26,222 bases of DNA from an uncultured Pseudobdellovibrionaceae bacterium (GCA_937900305.1 CALCCV010000102.1:1-26222); one strand, 5' to 3'. Positions 7,659 through 16,548 are shown, counted from the stretch's first letter. Notes: a model not told the origin generated them from the letters alone. Translations and numbers: made by a program.

Positions 7659-10361
7659 TTAGGGCAGGAGTTCGCCAGTTATTAAATCAATCGCGACCAG
7701 TCCACAGCGAGGGACCCCGGCGGCGGTGGTGAATTCTCCAACGATGAGAGCTCGCTGATTGTCGATAAAGAGCTTTTGAAAATTGGTCGTACTGACCGTG
7801 GCTAGTCCTGAAAACGAGTATGTCGTTTGCGTCGCACCAGTGTCTTCACTGAGTTTTATCAGGCCGATGCTACTCCGTGATTCAAAAGCGGTGAAGGCCC
7901 CCGTTAAAAATGCGTTTCCGTCAGATACAAAGAGCGCGTCTGTTCTTTGCGTGAAGCCAGTCACTAATCCCGCACCAAAACTGGTGGTGAGTTGACCCGT
8001 GCTTGAATTCAGCTTGGCCATTTTGAAAGCCGAACTTCCCGCAAATGTGGCGAAACTTCCAGTGACAAAAACACTGCTGCCGCTGACGTGGACTGCCGTG
8101 GTTGTGGCGTTAAAGCCGGTGCCGACGGCAAAGGTCGCATCATTCAATCCGGTGGTGAGATTCACTTTAGCGATTCGATTTCTCGACAGGGCGTCATAAG
8201 TTGAAAAGGCTCCGGCGGCAAAAATCGAGGTGCCAGAAATGGCAAGGTTGTTGACGGCTCCATTGAAGCCCGGGTTGACATCGAAGGCTCCAACGCTCGC
8301 GCCGGTGGTCCCGTTGAATTTGCCGAGGCGCCCGGCGGTGGCGCCGCCGATGCTGGTGAAGGCTCCGCCGGCATAGACAAAGCCATCTTTGATGGCCAGC
8401 GCGTTGACGGTGTTGTTGATGGTCGGGGGCGCAAAGGCTGTTTGCAAGGCTCCAGTGAGATTGTCCAGTTTCGCAATGCGACTGACGGTGCTGACTTGGA
8501 ATTTGGTAAATTTGCCGCCAACATAAAGTCCTTCGGTGGTGTACGCGAGGTCTCGAACTTCGTCATTAAAGCCAATGCCCACCGTGAAATCTTCATCCAG
8601 TTTCAAACTTGCCGATTTGAGTTTGACCACGCCTCGGCGATCAAATCCTCCGGCATATCGAAAGTCGCCGCCAATCAAAACTTTATCCGCAGTGGCTTCG
8701 CAAGTGTAACTGATTCCGGTGGGACCTTTTGCAGAGTCAAAGCCACTCACTGGTGCGCCATCTTGCAGAGAGAGCGCGAGTGCGCTTCCGGAGGGGGCGG
8801 CATTGTAGCTTGAAATGTTCCCAGCGACAAAGAGTGTTTCTGTATTCGCGCAAAGATCTTTAACGATCAAAGATCCCGAATCGACGTGTGTGGTAAATCC
8901 TAAGTCGATGGATGCATCCAATGCACTCAGCTTAGCCAAGCCAATGATGGCGGTGCTTCGGTAGGCATGAAAATCTCCGCCGACGTAAAGAGAATTACCG
9001 ACTTTAACGATGGCGGTTGTTGTGCTGTCGAAACCGTCCAAAGGGTCAAATGAGGTGTTGAGTGCCGCCGTCGTGGCATCAATTTTTGCGATGCCAAAAC
9101 GAGTTGCGCTTTTGTAAGTTGTAAAATCGCCGACGCAATAGACGGAAGTGGCATCCACGGCGATTTTATAGACCTCGGCATTGAAGCCAGTGCTGGCGTT
9201 GAAAGTCGTGTCAATGGCGGCAGTGGTGGCGTTCAGTTTGACAATTCGTCTGCGCGCGATTGATTGGTAGGTCGTGAAATCACCGCCCGCATAAATGCTG
9301 CCATTGGCATAAGCCAAAGTTAACACCGAGCCGGATCCAAATCCAACTCCCGGATTGAATGTTGTATCTAATGCGCCGGTCTCAAGATCCAATTTGGCCA
9401 CACCGGCCCGGGCCACATTGTTGTAAGTGTCAAAACCACCGGCGACGATGACCTGATTGTCGACCAAAGCCATGGCCGAGATTTCGCGATCAAAGCCCAC
9501 CCCAGGATCAAATGCCAAATCCAAACTTCCGTCGGCATTCAACTTCGCGATGCTGTTTCTTGAGACGCCGCCGTAGGTGGTAAAATCTCCACCAACGAGA
9601 ATTTGACCGTTGGGCAGGCGAAGCATCGAATACACGTCACCCTGAAATCCGGACTGAGTTTGAAATTGAAGATTCATTTCGCCAGAAAGGTTTGAAAGTT
9701 CCACGGCACCTTGCGCTCGTTGCGGAAAGATTCGTTTAAATTTTCCACCGAGAAACAGTTGGTCGTCACTGCCTCGAGCCATAGCCTGAACACCTAAGTC
9801 TGCAAAAACAAATTCGTGACTGATCGTGAAGCTGGCCGTCTGACTGAGGGAATCACTTACCTGTACGATGGTGGTATCTGCGGTGTCGCTCGCTTGATAC
9901 TCTCCGGTGTCAGCGTTCACGGTTCCCGAACCTTGCAAGACGCTAAATTTGAGCGGCGGAACTCCGTTGATGGCGGCTAGGTGGAGAGGGTCTGAGCTTC
10001 GCGACGTCATGATAAATTGAGTGCGGCCGACCACCGAGAGGGGCCGATAGGATTCGACAGAGATCGACCCTTTCAAACCTTGGGCATCAGTGATTTCAAC
10101 CACCGTGGTCTCGGGTTCATTGGATAAAACAATTTCGTGGCTTGTTTGATCGATCGTGGCTTGTCCCGAAATGAGGCGGTATTCAAAAGGGGCCAAGCCC
10201 CCACTCACCGAAAGCGCGATTCTTTCTCCAACGTACGCTTTGGAGGCAGAGGCGGAGACACTCAGAGAATCAAAGTAGAGTTTGCCTGAAACGGATTTTG
10301 GCGTGCAACCCGTTAGAAGGGAGTGGACGGCAAAAACGAGAGGGATCCAAAGAGATTTCAC
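7659..10361 (-). CDS. Large delta-60 repeat (DUF5122) lipoprotein
   Basis: This is a 900-residue lipoprotein with lipobox LTGC at the end of its signal peptide (SLLTGCTPKS). Residues about 25-185 look like two Ig/cadherin-like beta domains (SVSGGLAPFEYRLISG; NGVPPLKFSVLQGSG). From about residue 190 to the end there are roughly a dozen repeats of about 55-60 residues with the pattern VYVGGDFTTY...RIAKL...TGALDTTFNPGVGF, which is the delta-60 repeat, probably forming one or two beta-propellers on the cell surface. The start is GTG at 10361; there is no strong ribosome-binding site. It follows the FecR-domain gene by 52 nt on the same strand, so they are probably one operon. Binding of a ligand or partner is plausible but not shown. 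The repeated coding makes the DNA locally repetitive. Confidence 0.9.
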   Translation of the reverse strand: MKSLWIPLVFAVHSLLTGCTPKSVSGKLYFDSLSVSASASKAYVGERIALSVSGGLAPFEYRLISGQATIDQTSHEIVLSNEPETTVVEITDAQGLKGSISVESYRPLSVVGRTQFIMTSRSSDPLHLAAINGVPPLKFSVLQGSGTVNADTGEYQASDTADTTIVQVSDSLSQTASFTISHEFVFADLGVQAMARGSDDQLFLGGKFKRIFPQRAQGAVELSNLSGEMNLQFQTQSGFQGDVYSMLRLPNGQILVGGDFTTYGGVSRNSIAKLNADGSLDLAFDPGVGFDREISAMALVDNQVIVAGGFDTYNNVARAGVAKLDLETGALDTTFNPGVGFGSGSVLTLAYANGSIYAGGDFTTYQSIARRRIVKLNATTAAIDTTFNASTGFNAEVYKIAVDATSVYCVGDFTTYKSATRFGIAKIDATTAALNTSFDPLDGFDSTTTAIVKVGNSLYVGGDFHAYRSTAIIGLAKLSALDASIDLGFTTHVDSGSLIVKDLCANTETLFVAGNISSYNAAPSGSALALSLQDGAPVSGFDSAKGPTGISYTCEATADKVLIGGDFRYAGGFDRRGVVKLKSASLKLDEDFTVGIGFNDEVRDLAYTTEGLYVGGKFTKFQVSTVSRIAKLDNLTGALQTAFAPPTINNTVNALAIKDGFVYAGGAFTSIGGATAGRLGKFNGTTGASVGAFDVNPGFNGAVNNLAISGTSIFAAGAFSTYDALSRNRIAKVNLTTGLNDATFAVGTGFNATTTAVHVSGSSVFVTGSFATFAGSSAFKMAKLNSSTGQLTTSFGAGLVTGFTQRTDALFVSDGNAFLTGAFTAFESRSSIGLIKLSEDTGATQTTYSFSGLATVSTTNFQKLFIDNQRALIVGEFTTAAGVPRCGLVAIDLITGELLP

Positions 10362-10413
10362 ATTTACTTTTCGGTTTTACCTCTCGTGGACTTTAGGCGG
10401 GCCGAAGAAGAAA

Positions 10414-12588
10414 TCAATTTGCCGGAGGCTCATTCCGATTTGAAACGATGACCGTTCGAGTGGCACTCCACCCACCCAATTGATTTTCTCGTTCACCGCG
10501 AACGCGCCAAAAGAAGACACCTTCGGATTTTGGGGGAAGTCGGATGCGCAGCAAACGAGATTTTAAATTTTTTTGATAGATGACTTTTGCAAAATCAGAA
10601 TCTTTGGACAATTCAAAAGTGTAACTTTTGGCCTGAGGCGTGCGTTGCCACGAAAATGGAATTGAAATCGGCGTGGAGGCAAATAACACGACCCGAAGTC
10701 CTTCTGCGGGCGTCGTTAAAATCGGGATGCCCAATTTCAGCCGTCTTTCGAGTTGAAGGGTCTGGGGCGGGGAGGCTTTGGAGTGCGCTGGTCGTTCGCC
10801 GTCTTGAATCCATTTTCCTTTTTGAACCCACTTGGTAGATACGACATTCACACCGGCGGGCAACAGAACTTCGCAAGGTTGCGAGTCGCAGAAAAAAACT
10901 TTCAGTCCGCTTTCAGATGTTGTCGCATCAATTTGCAATCTGGAGCTCTGTTGCCAGAGTTTAATTTCCAATGCGAGAGGGACGTCGGCTCGTAAGCGAT
11001 CTTTGTCTTCGACGTCGAGATCGCTAGGAATGACGGCGGTCCATTCTGGCGGCGGATGAAGAGCTTCGAAAAATCCAATTTTTTTTGAGACGAAGATTTC
11101 GCCGAGGTCTGTGAGGCCGCGAACTTGCCAGTAGTGGGGGCCTGGTTCCGAAATTTTTAATTCCAGATTTTGTGTGTCCGATTTCGATGAGTTCGCGGAG
11201 GCATCCTCGTCGGTCTCGATCACCTTGGCGCTTTCCATATTTGGATTTTGGCTTATCAAGACGCTGTTTTTTGTGATTTTTGTAAATTCATTCCAGCGGA
11301 ATCGAATGGTTTTGTCGACGGCGATCGATTTGGCATTGGTGTTGAGCTGGATGTCTTCAGTCACCTCTGGGCCTGTTCGCGCTTCTCGAGGAATTCCGTA
11401 ATAGAAAGCATAAACGGGACTCCACATGTCGCTAAAAGGATTGGGCTCTAGGTATTTCAAACGCCAGTAGTACTTGCCCGGTCGATCCAGGGGAATGGTG
11501 GCCAACGTAGCGCCCGAAATGATTTGTTGGATGGCTGGTTGGGAAAAACTGGGATCGTCACTCACTTCTACCAAAAACCGTTCCCGCACCAAATCCTCAC
11601 CGGATCGAATGGCTTGCCACGAGAGCGAAACCGCATTTTCAATTGAGTTCCCCTTGGGGACTTCGCTTTCATTGAGGGGAGACAGCGGCTGAGGCGGTGC
11701 TTTCTGAAGGAGATTGAATTGAAAGGTGTGACTGTATTTGGCGTCCTCGGATTGCAGTCGCCAAAAGTACTTTTGATCGGGAAGAAAGTATTTCAGGGGG
11801 AGATCGATGGCGCTCTGTAAATTTGCGATCTCAAAGGACGCGGTATTTTCAAAAAAATCTGGATCCGTGGAAATTTCAAGGCGACGTCCGGGAGAGCCGT
11901 CCTGGTTTTCTTGCCACAAAAATCCAATCCCTTTTAATTTTGAGGTCCATTCGATGTACGCCCCAAACTCGGGTTGCAAAAGTTTGATGGACCCAGTCTG
12001 ATTTTCTATCCGGGTGGGTCTCAAAAGTTGCAACTCTTGCGAGATCTGCCCCCTTTTGACAGTCGCTTTGCCTTTGGCGAGGAGCATTTGGATGTCCCCC
12101 GCGGTGGAGTTCAATTCGACCATGGACTCAGATTCAAATTTAATTTCGATATTTTCAGCTCCGTCACCACTGGCAATGTACAATCTTTGGTCCTTGACCC
12201 CCTGAGCCTGGATTTTACCAAAGGCCAACGACAGATAGAGGTCTTTGGCTTGGGAGGACAGGCGAGTGAGTGTGTTTGCAGCAAATTGCAGTTCCGCTTT
12301 TTGGTTGAGAAACTTCACCGAGGCCCCCGAGTTGGCGCCCACATAAAGGCTGTCCCCCTCAAACACCGGACCTTTGGTTTGAATGGGCAACCAGGCAAAA
12401 CGACTGTTGAGTCGGCGGCGGACATCGCTGGTGGACGACGCCATTTCACCAATACTTGGACCTCGATCGCCAGTCTCCGAAAAAAGAAAGTCGTAAATAC
12501 CGTCAGCTTTCAGAAAGCCCCATAGGGACAGCCCGAAAAACAACAAACCGATGGTCAATAAGGTGAAATCGGATTTTTTTAATTTCAT
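10414..12588 (-). CDS. FecR-domain membrane protein with FN3-like repeats
   Basis: The preferred start is ATG 12588 (MKLKKSDFTLL, 724 residues), with GAGGG about 11 bases upstream; a GTG at 12606 would add six residues. An N-terminal membrane segment (residues about 8-26) anchors the protein. A FecR-like domain follows near residues 70-165, with the family pattern KGPVFEGDSLYVGANSGASV and FAANTLTRL. The remainder carries several FN3-like units marked by YFWRLQSE, YYWRLKYL, HYWQVRGL and FFWRVRGE, probably a periplasmic or surface stalk. Classical FecR is an anti-sigma regulator, but FecR domains followed by beta repeats also occur in envelope proteins, which fits better since no sigma factor is adjacent. 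It is transcribed divergently from the phosphatase gene and co-oriented with the delta-60 gene. Confidence 0.87.
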   Translation of the reverse strand: MKLKKSDFTLLTIGLLFFGLSLWGFLKADGIYDFLFSETGDRGPSIGEMASSTSDVRRRLNSRFAWLPIQTKGPVFEGDSLYVGANSGASVKFLNQKAELQFAANTLTRLSSQAKDLYLSLAFGKIQAQGVKDQRLYIASGDGAENIEIKFESESMVELNSTAGDIQMLLAKGKATVKRGQISQELQLLRPTRIENQTGSIKLLQPEFGAYIEWTSKLKGIGFLWQENQDGSPGRRLEISTDPDFFENTASFEIANLQSAIDLPLKYFLPDQKYFWRLQSEDAKYSHTFQFNLLQKAPPQPLSPLNESEVPKGNSIENAVSLSWQAIRSGEDLVRERFLVEVSDDPSFSQPAIQQIISGATLATIPLDRPGKYYWRLKYLEPNPFSDMWSPVYAFYYGIPREARTGPEVTEDIQLNTNAKSIAVDKTIRFRWNEFTKITKNSVLISQNPNMESAKVIETDEDASANSSKSDTQNLELKISEPGPHYWQVRGLTDLGEIFVSKKIGFFEALHPPPEWTAVIPSDLDVEDKDRLRADVPLALEIKLWQQSSRLQIDATTSESGLKVFFCDSQPCEVLLPAGVNVVSTKWVQKGKWIQDGERPAHSKASPPQTLQLERRLKLGIPILTTPAEGLRVVLFASTPISIPFSWQRTPQAKSYTFELSKDSDFAKVIYQKNLKSRLLRIRLPPKSEGVFFWRVRGERENQLGGWSATRTVIVSNRNEPPAN

Positions 12589-12652
12589 CTTTTCAATGAC
12601 CCTCACGCAAATATGAATTTAGAATAAAGCCATATGTCAGGGATGTGAAGAG
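12589..12652. promoter_or_regulatory. Short divergent promoter region
   Basis: Only 64 bases separate the FecR-domain gene (leftward) from the phosphatase gene (rightward), so both promoters must overlap here or lie within coding sequence. The stretch is A/T-rich with TATGAATTTAGAATAAAG, but I cannot assign defined -35/-10 boxes. GAAGAG directly before ATG 12653 is the rightward ribosome-binding site. Confidence 0.4.
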
Positions 12653-14476
12653 ATGAAGTCTTTAAAATCAAAATTCATAGTTTTGACGGTGGTCCTGATC
12701 GCGTTGACGTTGGGACTGTTTTCAAGTCTAGCATATTTCGAAACTCAAGATGACAAACGCTCTTATGTTATTGATTCTGTCAAACTCAATGTCGATGCCA
12801 TCGCGGATCGAATCACCTTAAACTTTGATCGAGATCTCAGCCAAATTCGTCTGATTCTTCGGGATCTGAATCAAAAGACCCTGAGCCTAGGTCCATTGGG
12901 ACAGAGTCTGCTCGAAAATGATCAACGACTGCATTGGATGGCGATTTTTGAATCTCGAGATGGCGGACAGTCTTTTGAGTTGAAAACTCTGCAAGAGCGG
13001 ATCAAGCGCTATTCCGAATTTCAGAAAAATTCATTGGGCTTGCAAACCGGCCTGCTGAAAAAATCAATTCACCAATCGCCGGCGATCTTTTTGGATCCCA
13101 CATCGAAAGTTTATTGGATGGCTATCTCTGTTGTAGATCAACGAGAGCAAATGCTCGCGGTCTTGACGGAAATCAAACGTGAAAAAATGGGTGATGAATT
13201 TTTAGTTCCTGCTCAGGCTTTGCACTATCTGTTAGATACGGAGAGCCGTGTGATTTTAGGTCCTGAAGGTGGCAGCGGTTTGAATCCGCAACTAGTGACT
13301 TCAACTGTCGAAGATCTCAAAAAAAATGCAGGTTGGAAGGACAGTCAGACCTTTGAAGTGCACATGGGGGATCGAGATTGGCTGGGCACCAGGACACCTG
13401 TGGTGCTCGGGGGATTTAGCATCTTTAGCCTCGTGCCGAAGTCTTACATCGAAGACACCTCCGGTTATCTTTCGTTGAAAACAGTCTTGCTTGCGCTCGC
13501 GCTGTTTGGTCTCTCGCTGCTCATTGTAGTGGTCGGAACCGCACAGATCACGAAACGTCTAGAGGCTCTGACGTCAGCGATGCACAATGTGGCCAAGGGT
13601 GAATTCGGTCTACAGGTGCAGGTGGCCGGGGCCGATGAAGTGGGAACTCTCGCCCAGGGGTTTAACCGAATGTCAGAAGAGATCCAAGGGCACATTCTCC
13701 AAAAGGCAGAAGCGGCTCGTATGGAAACAGAGTTAAAAACTGCAAAAACTGTGCAGGCCACGCTATTCCCGAAGGGTCGATTTGAAGATTCTGCCATTCA
13801 AATTTGTGGGTATTACGAAAGCGCCAGTGAGTGCTCAGGGGATTGGTGGAGTTACAGTCAGGTCGATGGCAAATATTTTTTATGGATTGGAGATGCCACT
13901 GGGCATGGTGTTTCAGCGGCCCTCGTGACGGCCGCGGTGATGTCCGCATCAGTTACAACGGGTGAGTTTGGCAATTTAGATGCACAAAAGATCATGGAAA
14001 TTGTCAACAAAGCGGTCTGTGGAACATCGCATGGGTTTATAATGATGACCCTCTTTTTGGGAATTTACGATCCCAAAAGGCGCAAGCTTTCTTATGTGAA
14101 TGCCAGTCACGAACAGCCATTTTTGATTTCACCAAGTGTGGTGACGAAACCAATTAAAAGAAAAGACTTCGACATTTTGCTTGGTCCGGCCAGCCCACGA
14201 CTGGGGCAAGGGACGGATTCAGAGTACACGGTCTCGGAATTGGATTTGAAACCAGGAGACATTCTTTACTTTTACACAGATGGAGTCTCTGAACTAAAAA
14301 ATTCAGAAGGAGAAGATCTTGGTGAGCGGAGGATGATGGCGGCGCTGGCCGAAAGTTACAACAATACGGAAGGTTTGGATGCCCAAACTGGAAATTTTTT
14401 GAATTCGATTTTGAACCACCGTTTGGATGAATCCTTGAACGACGATCTCACCTTTTTCTTTTGCCAGTTTAAATAA
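12653..14476 (+). CDS. Membrane sensor SpoIIE/PP2C-type serine phosphatase with HAMP domain
   Basis: The 607-residue protein has membrane segments at about 7-29 and 276-298, enclosing a periplasmic sensor region of about 245 residues (possibly dCache-like). A HAMP linker follows (about 299-355, including GADEVGTLAQGFNRM) and then a PP2C/SpoIIE phosphatase domain (about 365-607). Metal-binding motifs are intact: SGDWW 395-399, GDATGHG 413-419, YTDGVSE 541-547 and NDDLT 596-600. Such proteins dephosphorylate serine or threonine on partner proteins, often anti-anti-sigma factors, in response to an outside signal. No anti-sigma or STAS gene is next door, so the substrate is unknown. Its TAA overlaps the next ATG, coupling it to the barrel-like protein. 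Confidence 0.92.
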   Translation: MKSLKSKFIVLTVVLIALTLGLFSSLAYFETQDDKRSYVIDSVKLNVDAIADRITLNFDRDLSQIRLILRDLNQKTLSLGPLGQSLLENDQRLHWMAIFESRDGGQSFELKTLQERIKRYSEFQKNSLGLQTGLLKKSIHQSPAIFLDPTSKVYWMAISVVDQREQMLAVLTEIKREKMGDEFLVPAQALHYLLDTESRVILGPEGGSGLNPQLVTSTVEDLKKNAGWKDSQTFEVHMGDRDWLGTRTPVVLGGFSIFSLVPKSYIEDTSGYLSLKTVLLALALFGLSLLIVVVGTAQITKRLEALTSAMHNVAKGEFGLQVQVAGADEVGTLAQGFNRMSEEIQGHILQKAEAARMETELKTAKTVQATLFPKGRFEDSAIQICGYYESASECSGDWWSYSQVDGKYFLWIGDATGHGVSAALVTAAVMSASVTTGEFGNLDAQKIMEIVNKAVCGTSHGFIMMTLFLGIYDPKRRKLSYVNASHEQPFLISPSVVTKPIKRKDFDILLGPASPRLGQGTDSEYTVSELDLKPGDILYFYTDGVSELKNSEGEDLGERRMMAALAESYNNTEGLDAQTGNFLNSILNHRLDESLNDDLTFFFCQFK

Positions 14477-15723
14477 TGAAAACAATTTTTTACGCCTTCT
14501 TTCTCTATCAAATGATTTCGATGGGCGCGACCAGAGCTGACGTGGCTACCGACTCGCCTGCGGCCGAACCTTCGCTTGCGCCTCTTCCAGACGCTGCGCC
14601 TGAACCTACACCAGCATCGGTTCCAGCTCCGTCCCCTGATTCCACAGTCGAGGTGGAGTGGTTTCGTCCTTATCTTGTTTCGCAGGAAAAAGAGGGTGTG
14701 TTGAATGTGGCGATCACCGCCAAACTTATGAATGCGACTCAAGTGGACATCCAAGAGTCGACTTTGATTTTGGATGTGGGAAAAAAAAGTATCCTCAAGA
14801 TGGCGCGAGACGAAATTGTGCAAACGTCTCTTCCCATTCAGGTGGATAACGACGGAATGGTGAAGATTTCGATCAAATCCCCCCCCGGGGTGTTGAGTTT
14901 GCCACTCGTTTTGCGGGCAACGGATGGGGCCGAAGCTCATTTCCTTTTGCAAATTCCACTCAGAAATTCGGATGTGACGAATTTATCGCAAGTGGCTTTT
15001 TCGCGCTCGAGCTCCTTTGAAAAAAGGCAATCACTGTGGTTAGGAGTCGGGGCCAATTTTGTTTTCTACAAGCAATCGAATGACGACATTGGCGTTGATG
15101 CCAATTTTCAATCGATGAAATTTCCTTCGCCGCTATTGGCCTATCGCTATCGATTTACGCCTGCGTTCAATCTTTGGCTGTCGATGAAAAACTCACCGGG
15201 CACTGTGACCAGCGGAGATTTTCAAATTTCTCCAGGAGATTACAATTGGCTCACGACCTCTATGGAATTGCAGGGCCGGATTCACGCGCTTGGCTTCAAA
15301 GCGTTTAAGTCCGTCGGGCCAACCTCTCTGCTCCTCGGTTTGCAAAAGCATCAAATTCCGGTGTTGATCCGCACCGAACTGAACTCCGCCAAAATCGAAT
15401 CCGCTGAATCTCTGTGGATGTCATTCGGTTTGACCCATGAAGAAGAACTCGCGCCAAGTTGGCAAATCGAAATGGCCCTTCGGACACAGAAGCTGGTCTC
15501 CACCACCGGGTCCAGTCGGATCTCCAGTGGGTCCACTCTTGAGGCTTCACTTGGGCTCTTGAAGAGCTTCTCTCCTGCTTGGAAGCTGGGGCTTTACACT
15601 TACAATCACATCCTCAATTTAGAGGCGGAAACCCTCGATCAATTGAGCGGACAAACCTTTAAAGGCCAGCAAAGCTTGCAGTACTGGAATACGGAAATCC
15701 GCCTTGGCTTTCAATTTGACTGA
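14476..15723 (+). CDS. Exported barrel-like outer-membrane protein
   Basis: The 415-residue protein has a signal peptide (residues 1-21, ending GATRA), then a Pro/Ala-rich flexible linker (about 24-56), a beta-rich domain (about 58-170) and a C-terminal region of alternating hydrophobic and polar strands ending in EIRLGFQFD. The terminal aromatic and the strand pattern suggest an outer-membrane barrel; this is inference from pattern. The start ATG overlaps the stop of the phosphatase gene by one base, so it may be the outer-membrane partner or target of that sensor. Its last 163 coding bases are part of a 184-bp block repeated in decayed form at 17833-18016. Confidence 0.8.
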   Translation: MKTIFYAFFLYQMISMGATRADVATDSPAAEPSLAPLPDAAPEPTPASVPAPSPDSTVEVEWFRPYLVSQEKEGVLNVAITAKLMNATQVDIQESTLILDVGKKSILKMARDEIVQTSLPIQVDNDGMVKISIKSPPGVLSLPLVLRATDGAEAHFLLQIPLRNSDVTNLSQVAFSRSSSFEKRQSLWLGVGANFVFYKQSNDDIGVDANFQSMKFPSPLLAYRYRFTPAFNLWLSMKNSPGTVTSGDFQISPGDYNWLTTSMELQGRIHALGFKAFKSVGPTSLLLGLQKHQIPVLIRTELNSAKIESAESLWMSFGLTHEEELAPSWQIEMALRTQKLVSTTGSSRISSGSTLEASLGLLKSFSPAWKLGLYTYNHILNLEAETLDQLSGQTFKGQQSLQYWNTEIRLGFQFD

Positions 15724-15744
15724 GGGGGCGGGCCTTCGGTCGCC
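15561..15744. repeat. 184-bp direct repeat, intact copy (3' end of barrel gene)
   Basis: It runs from GAAGAGCTTC within the barrel gene to GTCGCC, 21 bases past its stop. The second copy is at 17833-18016 in the same orientation. By eye the two differ by six substitutions and two single-base indels (about 96% identity). This copy keeps the reading frame. It marks the left edge of the accessory segment. Confidence 0.92.
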
Positions 15745-15927
15745 ATTCACCGATATCGCGAAGGCTTTTTCAATGCGGGCAATGAGGACACTCTGTGCAT
15801 CCTTCTCCTGCTCAGCAAGATATGCTTCGTATTGCGAGCGAGGTTTGTTCCAACCAAGAGCACTGAACGCTTCGACAATATCGTCAAGATCTTCAAATAC
15901 TAATGGATGTATAGATATGGCCCTCAT
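15745..15927 (-). pseudogene. GNAT N-acetyltransferase, truncated 5' fragment
   Basis: Reading leftward from ATG 15927, the first 60 residues match the start of GNAT acetyltransferases: VFEDLDDIVEAF, then SALGWNKPRSQYEAYLAEQE, then VLIARIEKAFA. The acetyl-CoA binding core that should follow is missing. The frame runs on into the reverse strand of the barrel gene across the repeat junction at 15744/15745, so the gene was cut when the duplication or insertion formed. The ATG lies in an inverted repeat (GCCCTCAT 15920-15927, ATGAGGGC 15955-15962). The fragment is most likely non-functional. Confidence 0.72.
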
Positions 15928-15932
15928 TATGA

Positions 15933-16190
15933 ATGATCTTAACTGCATATCAAAATGAGGGCAAAGCAGAAGAGCTCCACAAGTTCAGACCTCGCCCCTC
16001 AAAACTACTAAACCCCTTTAAGAAAGGAAACACCAGTGCGTTTATCCAATGCCTTCGATCGTCTTCAGGACGAAAACCAGTATCTAAAATCATTCTCATT
16101 GCCTTAGGTCTCACGGACTCTAGCAAATCCGTATGGGCTTCTGCTCACGAAAATCAGCCCGATCAAAGCTCAAGAAAACAACATAGCTGA
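15933..16190 (+). CDS. Possible small ORF of unknown function
   Basis: An 85-residue frame ends nine bases before the better supported 48-residue ORF at 16200. It has no good ribosome-binding site and no recognised domain. Its second half includes a hydrophobic stretch (SKIILIALGLTDSSKSVWA). A competing frame begins at GTG 16036 after AAAGGA, reads MRLSNAFDRLQDENQYLK, meets a TAG, and would resume to a TGA overlapping ATG 16200. Neither is convincing. The interval 15928-16199 may simply be decayed sequence. Confidence 0.22.
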   Translation: MILTAYQNEGKAEELHKFRPRPSKLLNPFKKGNTSAFIQCLRSSSGRKPVSKIILIALGLTDSSKSVWASAHENQPDQSSRKQHS

Positions 16191-16199
16191 AAGGATTTT

Positions 16200-16346
16200 A
16201 TGAAAACTGAAAAGCTCACTTTAAGCCGAGACCATTTGGGAATGAGTGCTGAGAAATCTGCCGAGATGGGATCGGGTGATCCTGATTCAGGTGGTTCAAA
16301 TTTTGATTTCGATGAATATGAGAAGAAAAAGGGCTGGGATGTCTGA
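16200..16346 (+). CDS. 48-residue acidic small protein
   Basis: ATG 16200 follows AAAGGA with a short spacer, a good ribosome-binding site. The product starts MKTEKLTLSRDHLGMSAEK, continues with a Gly/Ser/Asp stretch (EMGSGDPDSGGSNFDFDEY) and ends EKKKGWDV. There is no signal peptide or membrane segment. I do not know the family. The polar leader-like start with a Gly/Ser-rich centre could suit a modified peptide precursor, but no maturation enzyme is adjacent, so that is only speculation. It sits in the accessory segment between the 184-bp repeats, about 200 bases before the metallopeptidase gene. Confidence 0.55.
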   Translation: MKTEKLTLSRDHLGMSAEKSAEMGSGDPDSGGSNFDFDEYEKKKGWDV

Positions 16347-16421
16347 CCAACTAGTAAGGCTGTTCTGCCTTATCGAGAGTTCGCATGCCTTCAAAAATGG
16401 ACCACCTGGCGGCGACGGCCG

Positions 16422-16443
16422 CGTAATTGCAACGTAATTGCAA
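16422..16443. repeat. 11-bp perfect tandem duplication
   Basis: CGTAATTGCAA occurs twice head to tail (16422-16432 and 16433-16443) in the non-coding gap before the metallopeptidase gene. It may be a slippage product or a paired binding site. Confidence 0.6.
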
Positions 16444-16548
16444 GACTTTCAGACATGATTTGCCGGATCGGCAATCGCGGTTAGCTGTTTAAGTTTTTGA
16501 CAGTCGATCAACAACGTATCGCCCGCCTGAGCAAAATTGAGGAAACAA

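Noticed and set aside
7659..10361. Regular repeats that might suggest a CRISPR-like or tandem array
   Set aside because: Repeats are about 170-180 bases, degenerate and in frame, encoding delta-60 protein repeats.
11974..12525. A 183-codon open frame on the + strand inside the FecR-domain gene
   Set aside because: It is antisense to a gene with clear domain sequence and has no ribosome-binding site or recognisable protein.
14356..14952. A 198-codon leftward frame across the phosphatase and barrel gene junction
   Set aside because: It is a shadow of two well supported rightward genes, with His/Arg-rich composition typical of antisense frames.
3353..16105. TAG recoding as sense, suggested by amber-interrupted frames near 3355 and 16105
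   Set aside because: Genes ending at 5275 and 7280 use TAG as stop with normal downstream genes, so recoding is not needed; the second frame is weak.
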